Assembly: GCA_963921195.1 (NCBI GenBank)
Contig: OY992540.1
Location: 172,765,896-172,829,895 of the forward strand
DNA from: Pegoplata infirma
Taxonomy: Eukaryota > Arthropoda > Insecta > Diptera > Anthomyiidae
Length of the DNA: 64,000 bases
Direction: 5' to 3'
Shown here: one piece after another, positions 53,470 through 63,864 of the stretch
Numbering within the stretch: the stretch's first letter is position 1
Layout: the number at the start of each line of letters is the position of its first letter
Program-made: the position numbers and the translations under genes
The notes under the pieces: generated by a model
Told to the model about the DNA's origin: nothing
The model's input: only the letters and a program-made list of their open reading frames with translations
The model's database searches: none

Positions 53470-55401
53470 ATGGTGGTACCTAAGACAGATAAAAAGAATA
53501 AGAAAACCAATGACAAAAATGAAAAGTCCGGGTCAGGAGACAAAAATGATAGTATAGTAGATATATCACAAACTATTATAAATCCTGGTGCCGGTGAAAC
53601 TGCATCCAGTGTTTCTCAAACCATTTTTGGGAGGTCACAAAGAGATGATACTACTGACGTACAACAACAGACTACTTCTAGTGCCGCTTCGGCAAATATT
53701 AACCCAATTACACCTAACGTTCAACAGCCTCTGTTAGGTTTACAAACTCCATATATAGGACCACATACAGGTGCTATTAGGAAAACCAGGACAAATCAAC
53801 AACAGAGACAAACTCCTCAGACTGGTCCAGGGATTTATAATTTTCCACCACCACCTGTACAATTAGCTTCTTATACAGGAGCAAATATGAATACCAACCC
53901 AGGGTTTGCTGGAATCCAGCAAGTTCCATTTTACCAAATGCCACCATTACAACCGAATTTAGGTTACGGTATGGTTAACAATCCGGCAGAATCCTCATCT
54001 TTTTTTAGAAATTTAATATCAGAGTCAAATGAAGAATTTAGAAATAATATCGAAAATAGAGTTGATAGAAAAATAGAGAACAGTCTTAAATTAGGTTTTG
54101 CTGAGCTTTTGAATGAAATAAAGAAATTGAATCTAAATAATTCCGAGCCTAGAAGTGCTGAAGCTTCAAATGCTGCGAGTGTTGGTAATGTAGATCCATA
54201 TCAGGAAAGAGATAGGGAACGAATTGAAAGAAGAAGATTAGATTTTCATGGTTTTTCAGAAAATGGTGATAGTTTGAGTTTAAATAGTCAAAATCGTAGA
54301 CATGAGCGGGAAGAACTAGCACAAGTTGAAAATCCGAATAGAAGACCTGAGCGTGATCAATCTCCACCAGTGCAAAACCGATATCAACGACGTGAACGTG
54401 AAGATTTACCAGCACTTGAAATTGAAGAAGAAGGTAACTTGCTACGAGCTGCGGAGAGACATAAAATTTTCATCGATAAGTGGGACCTTAATTTTGATGG
54501 AAATGCCGATCATCTCTATGTAGAAGATTTTATATTTCGAATTGAACATTTACAACGTCAACATGGATGCTCTTGGTCTATGATAATGAGAGATTTTCAT
54601 CGTCTTCTGAAGGGTGAAGCAAAAGATTGGTTTTGGCTAATTCTACAGACTAAAGAAATCCGAAAATGGAATGATTTAAAACACGCACTTTTGCAGGAGT
54701 ATAAGAGCAATAGAAGCCCATATGAGTTTATGAGAGATTTAGAAGAACGCCGTCAAAAACCAGGAGAAACCATAGACTCTTATTTCCATGCCATGAAACG
54801 TTTAAGATCTCGTCTCAAGTCTCCTTTACCCGAATACGAAATGATTAGAATTTTGAAAAGAAATTTACGAGCAGGTCTTGGAAAAACACTCTACTCTATG
54901 AATATTTATTCGGTAGAACAACTCCGAGATGAGTGCCATGCATTAGAAGATAATTTTGAAAATGTGAGAGATATTAGACAGAATCCTGAGAGAAGAGACA
55001 ACCGACCAGCGAATGAAAGAAGACCAGCAAATAATCCTCCACCTCGTTATAACCAGCCAAGAAGACAAGTTGAAGAAATCGTTGAACAAGAAAGAGATGA
55101 ACTGGATTATGAATTGGATGAAGTAAGGTACAATAGACCGATGGTAAACAATAACAGACCCAATTCTAATAACAATAGATCAAATGCAAATACCGCTAAT
55201 AGACCTGAGATGATTTGTTGGAATTGCCGCGAAGCTGGACACACCTACAAAAAATGTACGGCTAAGCGAACAATATTCTGCTATAATTGTGGACAAGTTG
55301 GTGAATACTCTCCTACATGCTCCAATTGTTCGGAAAACGCACAACGGAGTGTGACAAAGCCGGGAGAATCACGCTCTTCACAGACTCCCGAAAAATCTTA
55401 A
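53470..55401 (+). CDS. gag: Gag polyprotein of the Ty3/gypsy element
   Basis: A 643-residue structural protein that would form the virus-like particle. The N-terminal ~330 residues are low-complexity (Gln/Pro/Asn-rich, then Arg/Glu-rich). Residues ~330-500 match a Ty3-type capsid: KWDLNFDGNADHLYVEDFIF, GEAKDWFW, EYEMIRILKRNLRAGLG. Two nucleocapsid zinc knuckles follow near 582 and 605: CWNCREAGHTYKKC is canonical CCHC, but in CYNCGQVGEYSPTC the His position is Glu. The frame overlaps pol by ~95 bases. The ATG at 53470 is the first in a long open frame and has no competing upstream start in frame. Confidence 0.92.
   Translation: MVVPKTDKKNKKTNDKNEKSGSGDKNDSIVDISQTIINPGAGETASSVSQTIFGRSQRDDTTDVQQQTTSSAASANINPITPNVQQPLLGLQTPYIGPHTGAIRKTRTNQQQRQTPQTGPGIYNFPPPPVQLASYTGANMNTNPGFAGIQQVPFYQMPPLQPNLGYGMVNNPAESSSFFRNLISESNEEFRNNIENRVDRKIENSLKLGFAELLNEIKKLNLNNSEPRSAEASNAASVGNVDPYQERDRERIERRRLDFHGFSENGDSLSLNSQNRRHEREELAQVENPNRRPERDQSPPVQNRYQRREREDLPALEIEEEGNLLRAAERHKIFIDKWDLNFDGNADHLYVEDFIFRIEHLQRQHGCSWSMIMRDFHRLLKGEAKDWFWLILQTKEIRKWNDLKHALLQEYKSNRSPYEFMRDLEERRQKPGETIDSYFHAMKRLRSRLKSPLPEYEMIRILKRNLRAGLGKTLYSMNIYSVEQLRDECHALEDNFENVRDIRQNPERRDNRPANERRPANNPPPRYNQPRRQVEEIVEQERDELDYELDEVRYNRPMVNNNRPNSNNNRSNANTANRPEMICWNCREAGHTYKKCTAKRTIFCYNCGQVGEYSPTCSNCSENAQRSVTKPGESRSSQTPEKS
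55305..55401 (+). promoter_or_regulatory. Gag-pol overlap, candidate -1 frameshift window
   Basis: Pol lies in the -1 frame relative to gag, and both are open from 55305 to 55401. No textbook X-XXY-YYZ heptamer is aligned to the gag frame. The best candidates are G-GAA-AAC at ~55333 and the A-AAA step in CCC-GAA-AAA-TCT-TAA just before the gag stop. Pol could alternatively start at its own ATG at 55317. Confidence 0.45.
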
Positions 55402-58400
55402 AGGAAGACTCAACTCAGACTGGAAATGTTGATGATTCACAAAAGGATAGGGAAACATCAAATGTAATTAGGGTATTAAAAAATTTAGATCGCAAACAAA
55501 TTCACAATAGAAGAGAATCAAAAGACTTAGAACACGAACATGAAAATTTAGTACAAAACAATCAAAGGATAAATAGGTCATATGAAGATAGATTAGAACA
55601 TTATAATCAAGTTAGAAATAGAATTTTTAATGAGGAACCGCCAAATGATAGATTAGATAAAGTTTTAAAAACTAGAAAAAGGTTTAAAGTTAAAAAGGCA
55701 GTTTTTCAGGACATCAATGAATCTGTAAGTAGATGTTGTGCAGTAGCAAAGGAAGGGAAAAATGACCCTAGAGCTTTTGTAGAAGTTAAGTTTGGTAACA
55801 TTTCGATAAAAGGATTGTTAGACTCTGGCGCTTCTATAAGCTTGCTTGGCAGAAATTGTGAGAAAATTTTAGATAAGTTAGATGTGGAAATAATACCTCT
55901 ATTTTCCAATATTAGAACAGCAGGGGGAAAAAGATATTCTGTGCTGGGAAAAATAAAAGTACCGGTTCAATTTAAAGAAAAGGAGAAGGAAATACAATTC
56001 TATTTGTGCCCTGATCTAATTCAAGAAGCTTATTTAGGCGTAGACTTTTGGGAAAAGTTTGAACTGGCACCTGATATTTTTCCAGTAGATGAATTAAGCC
56101 CAGAGCAATTGGAAGAAAACTTTCCATTAAAACTTAACGACGTAGAGCAACATACACTTAATAAAGAACAAGAACAAGAATTAGAGAATGTTAAAGCTTT
56201 GTTTCAAACATATGAAAGTAACGGGTTAGGGAAAACAGATTTAGAAACACATAAAATAGAATTAATAGATGGTGCCGTTCCAATTAAGGATAGATATTAT
56301 CCAGTCTCTCCAGCAGTTCAGGATTTAATTTACGCTGAAGTGGATGAAATGCTTAGACTAGGTGTTATAGAGGAAAGCAAAAGCCCATGGAGTAGCAGAA
56401 GTACTTTAGTGAGGAAACCAGGAAAAAATAGACTATGCTTGGACGCTAGGAAGCTTAACGAACGGACCATAAAGGACGCCTACCCGATACAAAATATAGA
56501 AGGGATCCTGAGTAGATTGGACGAAACCCATTACATAAGTAGTGTGGATCTTAAGTTTGCATTCTGGCAAATCCAGTTAGAGGAAAAGTCCCGAGCCTAC
56601 ACAGCTTTCACTATACCAGGTCGCCCACTTTATCAATACGTTGTAATGCCATTCGGGTTATGCAACGCGGCGCAAAGGCTGTGTAGACTTATGGACAAAG
56701 TTATTCCAGAAAGATTAAAGTCAAATGTTTTTGTCTACTTAGACGATTTATTGGTCATTTCAGCAGATTTTGATAGCCATTTGAAAATATTGAGGGAAGT
56801 TGCCGATTGTTTAACCAAAGCCAACCTAACAATAGGAATGAAAAAATCAAAATTTTGTTTTAAGGAGATAAAATATCTCGGATTTATAGTAGGAGGTGGA
56901 GTCATGCGAACAGACCCAGAAAAAGTAGAAGCCATCAAATTGATACCCATTCCTAAATCTGTAAAAGAAGTTAGAAGTTTTTTAGGAACCGCGGGGTGGT
57001 ATCGACGATTTATTCGTGACTTTTCAACCATGACTGCACCATTAACAGATTTAATTAAAAAAGGAGTGAAATTTCAAATTACCGAAAAGGCCATTGAGAG
57101 CTTTAATCGTTTAAAACAAGCTCTCACTACTGCACCCCTTTTAGCTCACCCTGATTTTAAGAGAAGATTTTTTGTCCAGTGTGACGCTTCAAGCTACGGA
57201 GTAGGGGCGGTTCTCTTCCAAAAAGATGATGATAATAACGAGCGACCAATTGCTTTCTTTTCACAAAAGCTCAACGCTGCACAGAAAAATTACAGCGTTA
57301 CTGAAAAGGAGTGTTTGGCGGCGGTATTGGCGATCAAGAGATTTAGACCGTATATTGAACTAATGCCTTTCACCGTTATAACTGACCATGCAAGTCTCAA
57401 GTGGCTTATGTCACTGAGAGATTTGAATGGCCGGTTAGCACGGTGGGCAATTCAGTTGCAAAGTTTCGATTTTGGTATTGAACACCGCAAGGGATCTGAA
57501 AATATCGTCGCCGATACTCTTTCCAGGGCTGTGGAAGAAATGGAGTTGAGTCCTGAAGACATTTTAGGATTTGAAACCAATGAATTTGAATCCGATGAAT
57601 ATAAATCTTTGAGAGAAACGGTAAAAGAAAATCAAGAGAAAATACCTGATATTAAAGTTGTAAATGATTTGGTTTTTAAAAGAAACAATTTAGCCTCTGA
57701 AATGAATGAATTAGAAGAATTCAGTTGGAAATTATGGATACCAAGTTCATTAACACATACTCTAATTAAAGAAGCTCATGAACCAATTAAAAAAGCCCAT
57801 GGCGGAATAAATAAAACTCTTAATTCTCTGCGAACAAAATATTATTGGCCAAATATGGTGATTCAAATCAGGAATTTTGTAAATCAATGTACTACTTGCA
57901 AAGAGTGTAAATCTACGAATAAAAAGCTAATGCCAGAAATTGGTAACGAAGTGATAACAGACCGGCCATTTCAAAAGATTTACATTGATTTTTTGGGGAA
58001 GTATCCCCGCTCAAAAAAAGGCAACGCGTACATATTCATCGTAGTAGATCACCTTACAAAGTTTGTGTTTTTAAAAGCCATGAAGAAGGCAACGTCAGCT
58101 AATGTCATTAGGTTTTTAGTGGATCAAGTATTCCATGATTTTGGAGTACCTGAAACCATACATTCTGACAACGGTCAACAATTTGTTTCTAAAGAATTTA
58201 AGAGAATGGTTACAGATTACAAAATTAACCACATGAGAACAGCGGTTTATTCTCCCCAATCAAATGCTGCTGAAAGAGTAAACCAAAGTGTCCTGGCAGC
58301 TATCCGAACCTACTTGCAAACAGACCATCGAGAGTGGGATCTAAATTTACCCCATATAGAAACAGCTCTAAGAACAGCAATTCATTCAGCTACTGGTACT

Positions 58401-58805
58401 AACCCCTTCTTTGCGTTATTTGGTCATAATATGTTTAGTTTAGGGTCAGATTATAAATTAGCCAGAAAACTAAAAGCACTAGATGATACTGATTTTGTTA
58501 CGTTAGAAAAAAACGATAGAATCAAATTAATAAGAGACAGAATAAAAGAAAATATCCATAATGCCTATGAGAAAAGCGCTCTAAGGTATAACAAAGGTGC
58601 AAGGCTTGTACGTTTTGTACCCGGGCAAGAGGTTTTTAAAAGAAATTTTCCAGCAAGTAGTTTTAAAAACAATATAAATGCCAAATTCTGCAGAAAATTT
58701 ACGAAATGTAGAATTGCAAAGGTGTTAGGGAATAACATGTACGAAATTGAATCGTTAAAGGGTGTACCACTTGGAGTACACCATGCAAAGGATATTAAGC
58801 AATAA
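55317..58805 (+). CDS. pol: Pol polyprotein of the Ty3/gypsy element
   Basis: 1162 residues with a full set of domains. Aspartic protease: LLDSGASISLLG near residue 166. Reverse transcriptase: SSVDLKFAFWQI, VMPFGLCNAAQ and VYLDDLLVIS (catalytic YLDD near 473). RNase H: FVQCDASSYGVGAVLF near 621, then TEKECLA and TDHASLKWL. Integrase: zinc-binding EAHEPIKKAHGG with CTTCKEC (818-860), then the catalytic triad in YIDFLG (~888), HSDNGQQF (~951) and AAERVNQ (~986, Asp-x34-Glu spacing). The C-terminus has no obvious chromodomain. No stops or shifts interrupt it, and it ends at TAA 58803-58805. Expression probably needs the -1 shift described at 55305-55401. Confidence 0.95.
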   Translation: MLQLFGKRTTECDKAGRITLFTDSRKILKEDSTQTGNVDDSQKDRETSNVIRVLKNLDRKQIHNRRESKDLEHEHENLVQNNQRINRSYEDRLEHYNQVRNRIFNEEPPNDRLDKVLKTRKRFKVKKAVFQDINESVSRCCAVAKEGKNDPRAFVEVKFGNISIKGLLDSGASISLLGRNCEKILDKLDVEIIPLFSNIRTAGGKRYSVLGKIKVPVQFKEKEKEIQFYLCPDLIQEAYLGVDFWEKFELAPDIFPVDELSPEQLEENFPLKLNDVEQHTLNKEQEQELENVKALFQTYESNGLGKTDLETHKIELIDGAVPIKDRYYPVSPAVQDLIYAEVDEMLRLGVIEESKSPWSSRSTLVRKPGKNRLCLDARKLNERTIKDAYPIQNIEGILSRLDETHYISSVDLKFAFWQIQLEEKSRAYTAFTIPGRPLYQYVVMPFGLCNAAQRLCRLMDKVIPERLKSNVFVYLDDLLVISADFDSHLKILREVADCLTKANLTIGMKKSKFCFKEIKYLGFIVGGGVMRTDPEKVEAIKLIPIPKSVKEVRSFLGTAGWYRRFIRDFSTMTAPLTDLIKKGVKFQITEKAIESFNRLKQALTTAPLLAHPDFKRRFFVQCDASSYGVGAVLFQKDDDNNERPIAFFSQKLNAAQKNYSVTEKECLAAVLAIKRFRPYIELMPFTVITDHASLKWLMSLRDLNGRLARWAIQLQSFDFGIEHRKGSENIVADTLSRAVEEMELSPEDILGFETNEFESDEYKSLRETVKENQEKIPDIKVVNDLVFKRNNLASEMNELEEFSWKLWIPSSLTHTLIKEAHEPIKKAHGGINKTLNSLRTKYYWPNMVIQIRNFVNQCTTCKECKSTNKKLMPEIGNEVITDRPFQKIYIDFLGKYPRSKKGNAYIFIVVDHLTKFVFLKAMKKATSANVIRFLVDQVFHDFGVPETIHSDNGQQFVSKEFKRMVTDYKINHMRTAVYSPQSNAAERVNQSVLAAIRTYLQTDHREWDLNLPHIETALRTAIHSATGTNPFFALFGHNMFSLGSDYKLARKLKALDDTDFVTLEKNDRIKLIRDRIKENIHNAYEKSALRYNKGARLVRFVPGQEVFKRNFPASSFKNNINAKFCRKFTKCRIAKVLGNNMYEIESLKGVPLGVHHAKDIKQ

Positions 58806-59351
58806 GAATGGAAAGGGAAAATGTGCAATAAGGAGTGATTCGACTGACTATACTTAGATTTAATATATATATTTTTTTTTAAATTGTGATATACATATTA
58901 CCATTAAATTTTCTTGTGCAATATTAGGCTAAGTATACCAGTGATAGTCCAGTTTTTTTTTAATTATACAAATTTTTCGTGATTTTATCCTTGTGCATAT
59001 TTATACACCTTTTTGTTCATGTTGTTGATCTTTTTATGTGTCTCTAGTACCTGAAAATAAATTTAAAATTTCACCAAAGTAAACAAGGTCATATAAAATA
59101 CTTCAAATAGATACTTCCCTAATTCAGGACATCTCTTATGAATGTAAACAAATTTCATCAAATTTAGGTAAAACTTTTTTTTTATGGATGTTAATGTTAT
59201 TGCCCGGCTAACTCTGTTGAATGTTAAAGATTGAAGACGTGGGTGTAGCCTACGTTGGGCGCTTGCCAAACTAAAATTTTTTTTTACAGCATCAGCAAAA
59301 ACCACCCATCACACTGTTGTTTCCGCAACAAGTTTAGCAACCTCAGAGTTT
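58806..59351 (+). other. 3' untranslated region of the retrotransposon
   Basis: The purine run AGAATGGAAAGGGAAAATG lies right after the pol stop (58806-58824), over 520 bases before the 3' LTR, whereas a polypurine tract normally abuts the LTR. The bases directly before the LTR (GCAACCTCAGAGTT) are not purine-rich. TACGTTGGGCGCTTGCCAAA at ~59247 partly mirrors the primer site. No env-like frame. Confidence 0.6.
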
Positions 59352-59582
59352 TGTTGAGGGTGGGTGCAGGGAACTTTTGGGGATTTTCATTTGCCAAATT
59401 GGGAATAGGATGTAAACCAATAGTTTGGCATCACCGATCGTATTTTAATTAAATGGGAACAGTATAACAGTGATGATTAAATTAGAATGGTAGAATAGTT
59501 ATCGCAAAGGGGCAAAACGGCATGGCATACTTTAAGGGTGTTAATGAGTTTATCCCAAATTGCAATGTAGTTTTTATTTGTA

Positions 59583-60950
59583 CACGCAAAAAAAAAATCT
59601 GTGTAAGATTGAGCAATCCTACTTGGTAAAACTTTTTTCATACCAAAAAAAAATTTTTACCAAATTTTTGCTAATATTATGCTTGTCGATGTTAAAGTAA
59701 CATAATTCATTTTTTATGTAAAATAACCAAGTAGCTTGCACAATAACGCAAATTACCTGCACAAAAATTTATCGAAAGAAAACAACAAAAAAACAAATAC
59801 AGACCGCCATTTTCATTTTTTTTGTGTGCGTTGTTTGTTTATTTTTTGTGTTATAAAAACGTAAAAAGGAAATTGATAAATAAAATAAAAATAAATTAAT
59901 AAATAAAAATAAATAATTAGTTTTCTAAAAGATAAATAAATGCAAGATAAAAGAATGTTAAAGTTAATTTTGCTTTCATCACTTAAAACACCATTCATTA
60001 AGAAAAATCAATGGAGTCCCAGACGTATGTTTCGATGAATAACAAATGGAATGATAAAGTAAGTTTACCCGCATTCCGAAGACACCAATAAGGTTTAATA
60101 GATTTTTAGTGTTTGAAACCGGTATGGGAAATACCAGAAATGTCTAAAATTTTTAGAAATTCAATTTTTCTTCTGCATTTTTTCAACTTGAACCCTTATA
60201 AAAATTAGTGTTTGGTAATAATTTTCTATTTTTACAGGGTACTGCTAAATAAATTTTTGAAGCTATGGCGAATCCTTCACTACAATAAAGAGCGTGGACA
60301 CCAATCCTGCCTTTAGGTATAAAATTAAAACCTAAAAACCCAAAGCCAAGGGAGTCCATACCTGTTTTGAGTTACAAATGGAATGACAAAGTAAGTGTTC
60401 CTCCTTACCAAGAGACCAATGGGGTTTACCAATTTTTTAAATTAAAAATATATGTTTTGTAATAATTTTCTATTTTTACAGGATGCTTTCAAATAAATTG
60501 CTGAAGCTATAGCGGATCCTTTACTTCAAGAAGAAGCGTAGGCAGCAGTCACTCGAGAAAATTGTACAAAAAGGGTCAGTTGGTCGGTGGTAAATTAAAT
60601 CCTACACAACATTTATTACATTAATATGGATTTATTCTGTGAAAATTTTAAATTCAACAAATATACAAATTTTTACAAAAATTTATTGAAAATTTATTTT
60701 AGCATAAATGTGGTAATTTTTAGCATTATTTTTAGTCATCTTTCTAATAATTTTGGAATATTTCACCATATCTCTTTTGGTATATTTTACCAAGTTTTTA
60801 CTTAAATAGCATTAGCATTTTCTTCAAAATTTTTTACATAAGTGTTTTGGCTAAATTACGAAAACTACTTCGTCGGTTGTAGTTTTAGCATATTTTTGGT
60901 AAAATTATGCCAGATTTTTGCTCACTCCGACACAAGTTTTTTTTTGCGTG
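59583..60950 (+). mobile_element. TA-site TIR element CACGCAAAAAAAAA inside the 3' LTR
   Basis: CACGCAAAAAAAAA at 59583 is mirrored by TTTTTTTTTGCGTG ending at 60950, with TA at both sides; the empty site (TTTGTAGAACAG) is preserved in the 5' LTR at 49497. Subterminal motifs TTGGTAAAA, TGAGCAA and GCATAATTTTACCA repeat on both sides. It is 1368 bases. The interior has a duplicated exon/intron-like module (60010-60560) but no transposase. It inserted after the retrotransposon, so this family moved very recently. Confidence 0.85.
60010..60560 (+). pseudogene. Duplicated exon-intron-like module in the TIR element
   Basis: Two successive modules share AATGGAGTCCCAGAC / AAGGGAGTCCATACC, an exon-like ACAAATGGAATGAYAAAGTAAGT with a consensus donor (60058 and 60390), an intron-like stretch ending TTTTCTATTTTTACAG (60237, 60481), and TGAAGCTATRGCGRATCCTT. 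The first has an ATG (~60012) opening MESQTYVSMNNKWNDK. In both modules the joined frame meets a stop five codons after the acceptor. It looks like a captured and then duplicated gene piece; the gene is not recognised. Confidence 0.45.
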
Positions 60951-63860
60951 TAGAACAGTTTTTTTTGTTATACCACCATGACTCAATTTATTTGGAGTGT
61001 TATAATTTTTGTTTTGATGATTTTTAGGTTTAATTAAGATTCTTATTGGTTTTACAAAAGGGGACCAATAAAATGATGAAATTCACCTGAAAATGGAATT
61101 AATTTAGAGGAAAAAAGTATGAAGACACTAACATTTTTTTTAGGGGAATCCGATCACCTGTTGTTCAATTTGTGCCCAGGAATTCTTTTGTTGTTTTTGT
61201 TTTTTTTTTTCTTTCGTAGTTTGCCTTATATGTGTTGCTTTTTTAACTGGTAAAAAACTATAAAGTTTGATGTTTGCATGTTTTTGTTTTATTTTTTTTT
61301 GCATGCTTTTTGTATTTATTAATTGTATTATTTAAAATTTTTTAATTGTTTTGTAGTAAATGTATTTTTTTTATGTTAATGGCGGCTTGCTTTTAGAAGT
61401 TGTGCAAGCACTGGGAAAATGAATTATTTTTCTCATATGTTTTTTATCCATGCAGGGCTGTATAAAAGGGTAACCTAAAGTAGTTGCCACTGAAACAGTG
61501 TGGGAAAGAAAATTAGTAGGGTCGAAGAGAATTAATTTTCTCTTACCGATAATTTTGAAAGAAGGTTATTCGGGAAATGCACGAAAATTTTCAAGGCCAA
61601 AGAGCGTTGTGCATTGACCCTATGTATGTTTTATATTGTGTTTCAGTAAATTGTTTTTTTTTAAGTAGATTTTGTTGGTAGAATATTGCTGTTAAATTTT
61701 ATGTATTTTATGTATTTAATTTGAAGTATTGGCGGCCAAAATTAAATTTTGTAAAATGAATATTATAAAACCAGCATCAGAGCTAAACACAACCAGCAGC
61801 GCTTAAAACAAAGTTTTATTAAAAAGTGTAGAAAAAAGTTTAAAGTTTAAAAAAAAAAAAAAAAAAGTTTAGCCAAGTGATAATAGAGGAACAAAGGAAT
61901 TGCTTAGATTGCTTCAAATCTCGGAAGGACATCCATCTAAAGGAAAAGGGAAGATTGATAGGAGGAGTTAGCCAAAATCTTGGATATTTTCCAGTTCTTT
62001 GATAATTTAAAATCCGATTTTTATATGAAAACCCGTAAGTAAAATGATTTTTTTTTAGGAAAAGTGAAAAGTTTAGTGAACGTTTTCTAAAACAAAATGG
62101 TGTTATTAAATTTTTTAATAGTGTGGTCAGAATTACCAGTGAAGGAGGAAAATAATAGGAAAAGTATCCAAAAATCTATCCATGTAAACGGACTCTTGGC
62201 CACAGGAAATAATTTTTCATATAGAAAAAGGTAACCGTCATTTTGTATTTTTTTTAAATTCTGTGTGGAAATAAAATAGTGGCATCCCCAATAAAATTAG
62301 ACCTTTTCCAAACACCTCCGAAGGGTAATATAAATTACCAGTACAAAAAAGCTGCAACTCTGGTGTTATCCATATTTGGAAAAACTATAGAGATTCCATA
62401 TATAACAGTTTTAACTCTCCCTTTGACCGTATAAAATATAGCCCAGTAACGAACCATTTTGTTTGATGTAACTGTTATACATTTTGGTTATTTAGTACAT
62501 CAAAGAAAAAAGGCAGAGTTTCTAAACATTTTTTTTTGGACCAACATATAAAAGACAAAAAAGTATATTTTTTTTATGTTTTGTGATTACGATTTTCTTT
62601 TTTAGTGGCGAAGATTTAAATTCAAAGTAAATTTTACTATTTTATGTTTTTTTTTTTAGTGACATAATTTTTTTATTAGTTCTTTTTGACAATAGTTTTA
62701 AAATTTTTGTGAGGAGGATCTAACCAGTTTTTTTTATAAATTTACGCGAAAATAGGGCAACAATAATTGGAACCCCCAAAAAGTTACCATTTCTTCAAAG
62801 AGCTCTTTAGGAAATAGGAACAAAAAAAGCGATTTTTTTTATGTAGTGCAAAGGCTAAAGTATAGCCAAATATAAAAATAGTTCGGTCCTTCAAATTTGG
62901 TATTGTTTTTGTGTTAAGTGTTAGTTTTTAGGGCTAGAAATAAGTGTTTTTTTTATTTAAGTAAAGTCTAAAGTTTAACCAAAATTTTATATAATCAGGA
63001 AAAACCTGAAAAGGGTAAAGATAATAGAGGGGAAACCTAGCCAAATTTTAATTCAGTTAAAATTTGCCATAGTTTTCTCTGTCTAAAAAGACAGAGGAAG
63101 CGAAAAATTTATTATTTTTTTTATTTGACATAGAAAATTACCGAAATTTTCCAATATAATTTGGGTTCGATAAATTTAATTTTTGTTGATACAAAGTTCA
63201 ATTTTGCGAAGGAAAATCGCCCCAAAACCAGTGTTAAGCTGGCTTATGGAATAACTTAAAATTTAGAGACAATTTTCAAAAAAAATTTTTTTAAGACTTA
63301 TTTTTTTTAGTTTTTAATTTTTTTTATATACCATATTTTTTTTATTTATTTTTTTTATTACAAAATTTTTCCCGCCACTATTAGTATAAGTATTTTATGT
63401 TTGTGTAGTTTAGTTTTATAAATTTCTTTTAATAAATAATGTTCTGAAATTTTAATTGAAAAATAATGTGTTGCTAATTTTGTGTTGTTAGGGATTTCAG
63501 GTACAGTGGTTCGATGTGGTTAAGTATGGTTTGATAAGATTTCAAAAAGGTGAGTTGTTGGTATGGATATGGGGTCATCTAGATGTCCAAATGATGACCA
63601 TGGTTGGGTAGGGCGAGCGCTTGTGGGAAATTTCATCTGTCCCATGTTTATGTCTGTTATTTTTGTGGTTTCGTCGGTTATAGAGAATTTTGTTGTGTTG
63701 GTTATTGACTGTTAGGTATGAAATTTAAAATGTTAGGTAGGTTTTATTGTTAAAGCCTTTTTGGTGTTTGTGTTTGCGGGTTGGGAATTCCACGCCGAAG
63801 TTCGAGCTAGCTGAGGTGGCATCACAAGCAAACGGAAAAGAGGATTAAGGTTTTGTAACA

Positions 63861-63864
63861 ATTT
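63861..63864. other. Target-site duplication ATTT, right
   Basis: Second copy of the ATTT at 49261-49264, marking the end of the retrotransposon. Confidence 0.75.

Larger units (their letters stand above)
49265..63860 (+). mobile_element. Near-intact Ty3/gypsy LTR retrotransposon
   Basis: 5' LTR, primer site, gag, pol and 3' LTR are all in place over 14.6 kb. The domain order protease-RT-RNase H-integrase defines Ty3/gypsy. There is no env frame after pol. LTRs of ~3.14 kb are unusually long; among fly elements I recall only the Osvaldo/Ulysses type with multi-kilobase LTRs, so a link to that group is possible but untested. The two LTRs differ at only about half a dozen to ten positions by eye, which means a very recent insertion. 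Apart from the insertion in the 3' LTR I see no disabling lesion, so it may be or recently have been active. Confidence 0.93.
59352..63860 (+). repeat. 3' LTR with internal insertion
   Basis: Begins TGTTGAGGGTGGGTGCAGGG and ends GGTTTTGTAACA (one change from the 5' LTR's CAACA). Without the 59583-60950 insertion and one TA it is ~3139 bases. Differences from the 5' LTR that I noticed include AAATTAGAATGG for AAATGAGAATGG, TAATTAAGATTC for TAATTTAGATTC, AATTTGAAGT for AATTTTAAGT and TTGGATATTT for TTGGAGATTT. Confidence 0.92.

Noticed and set aside
54149..54415. Open frames antisense to or in other frames of gag and pol
   Set aside because: Shadows of the intact gag and pol frames.
58806..59351. 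A possible env gene downstream of pol (errantivirus-like)
   Set aside because: Only ~545 bases remain before the LTR and no open frame with signal peptide or membrane anchor exists.
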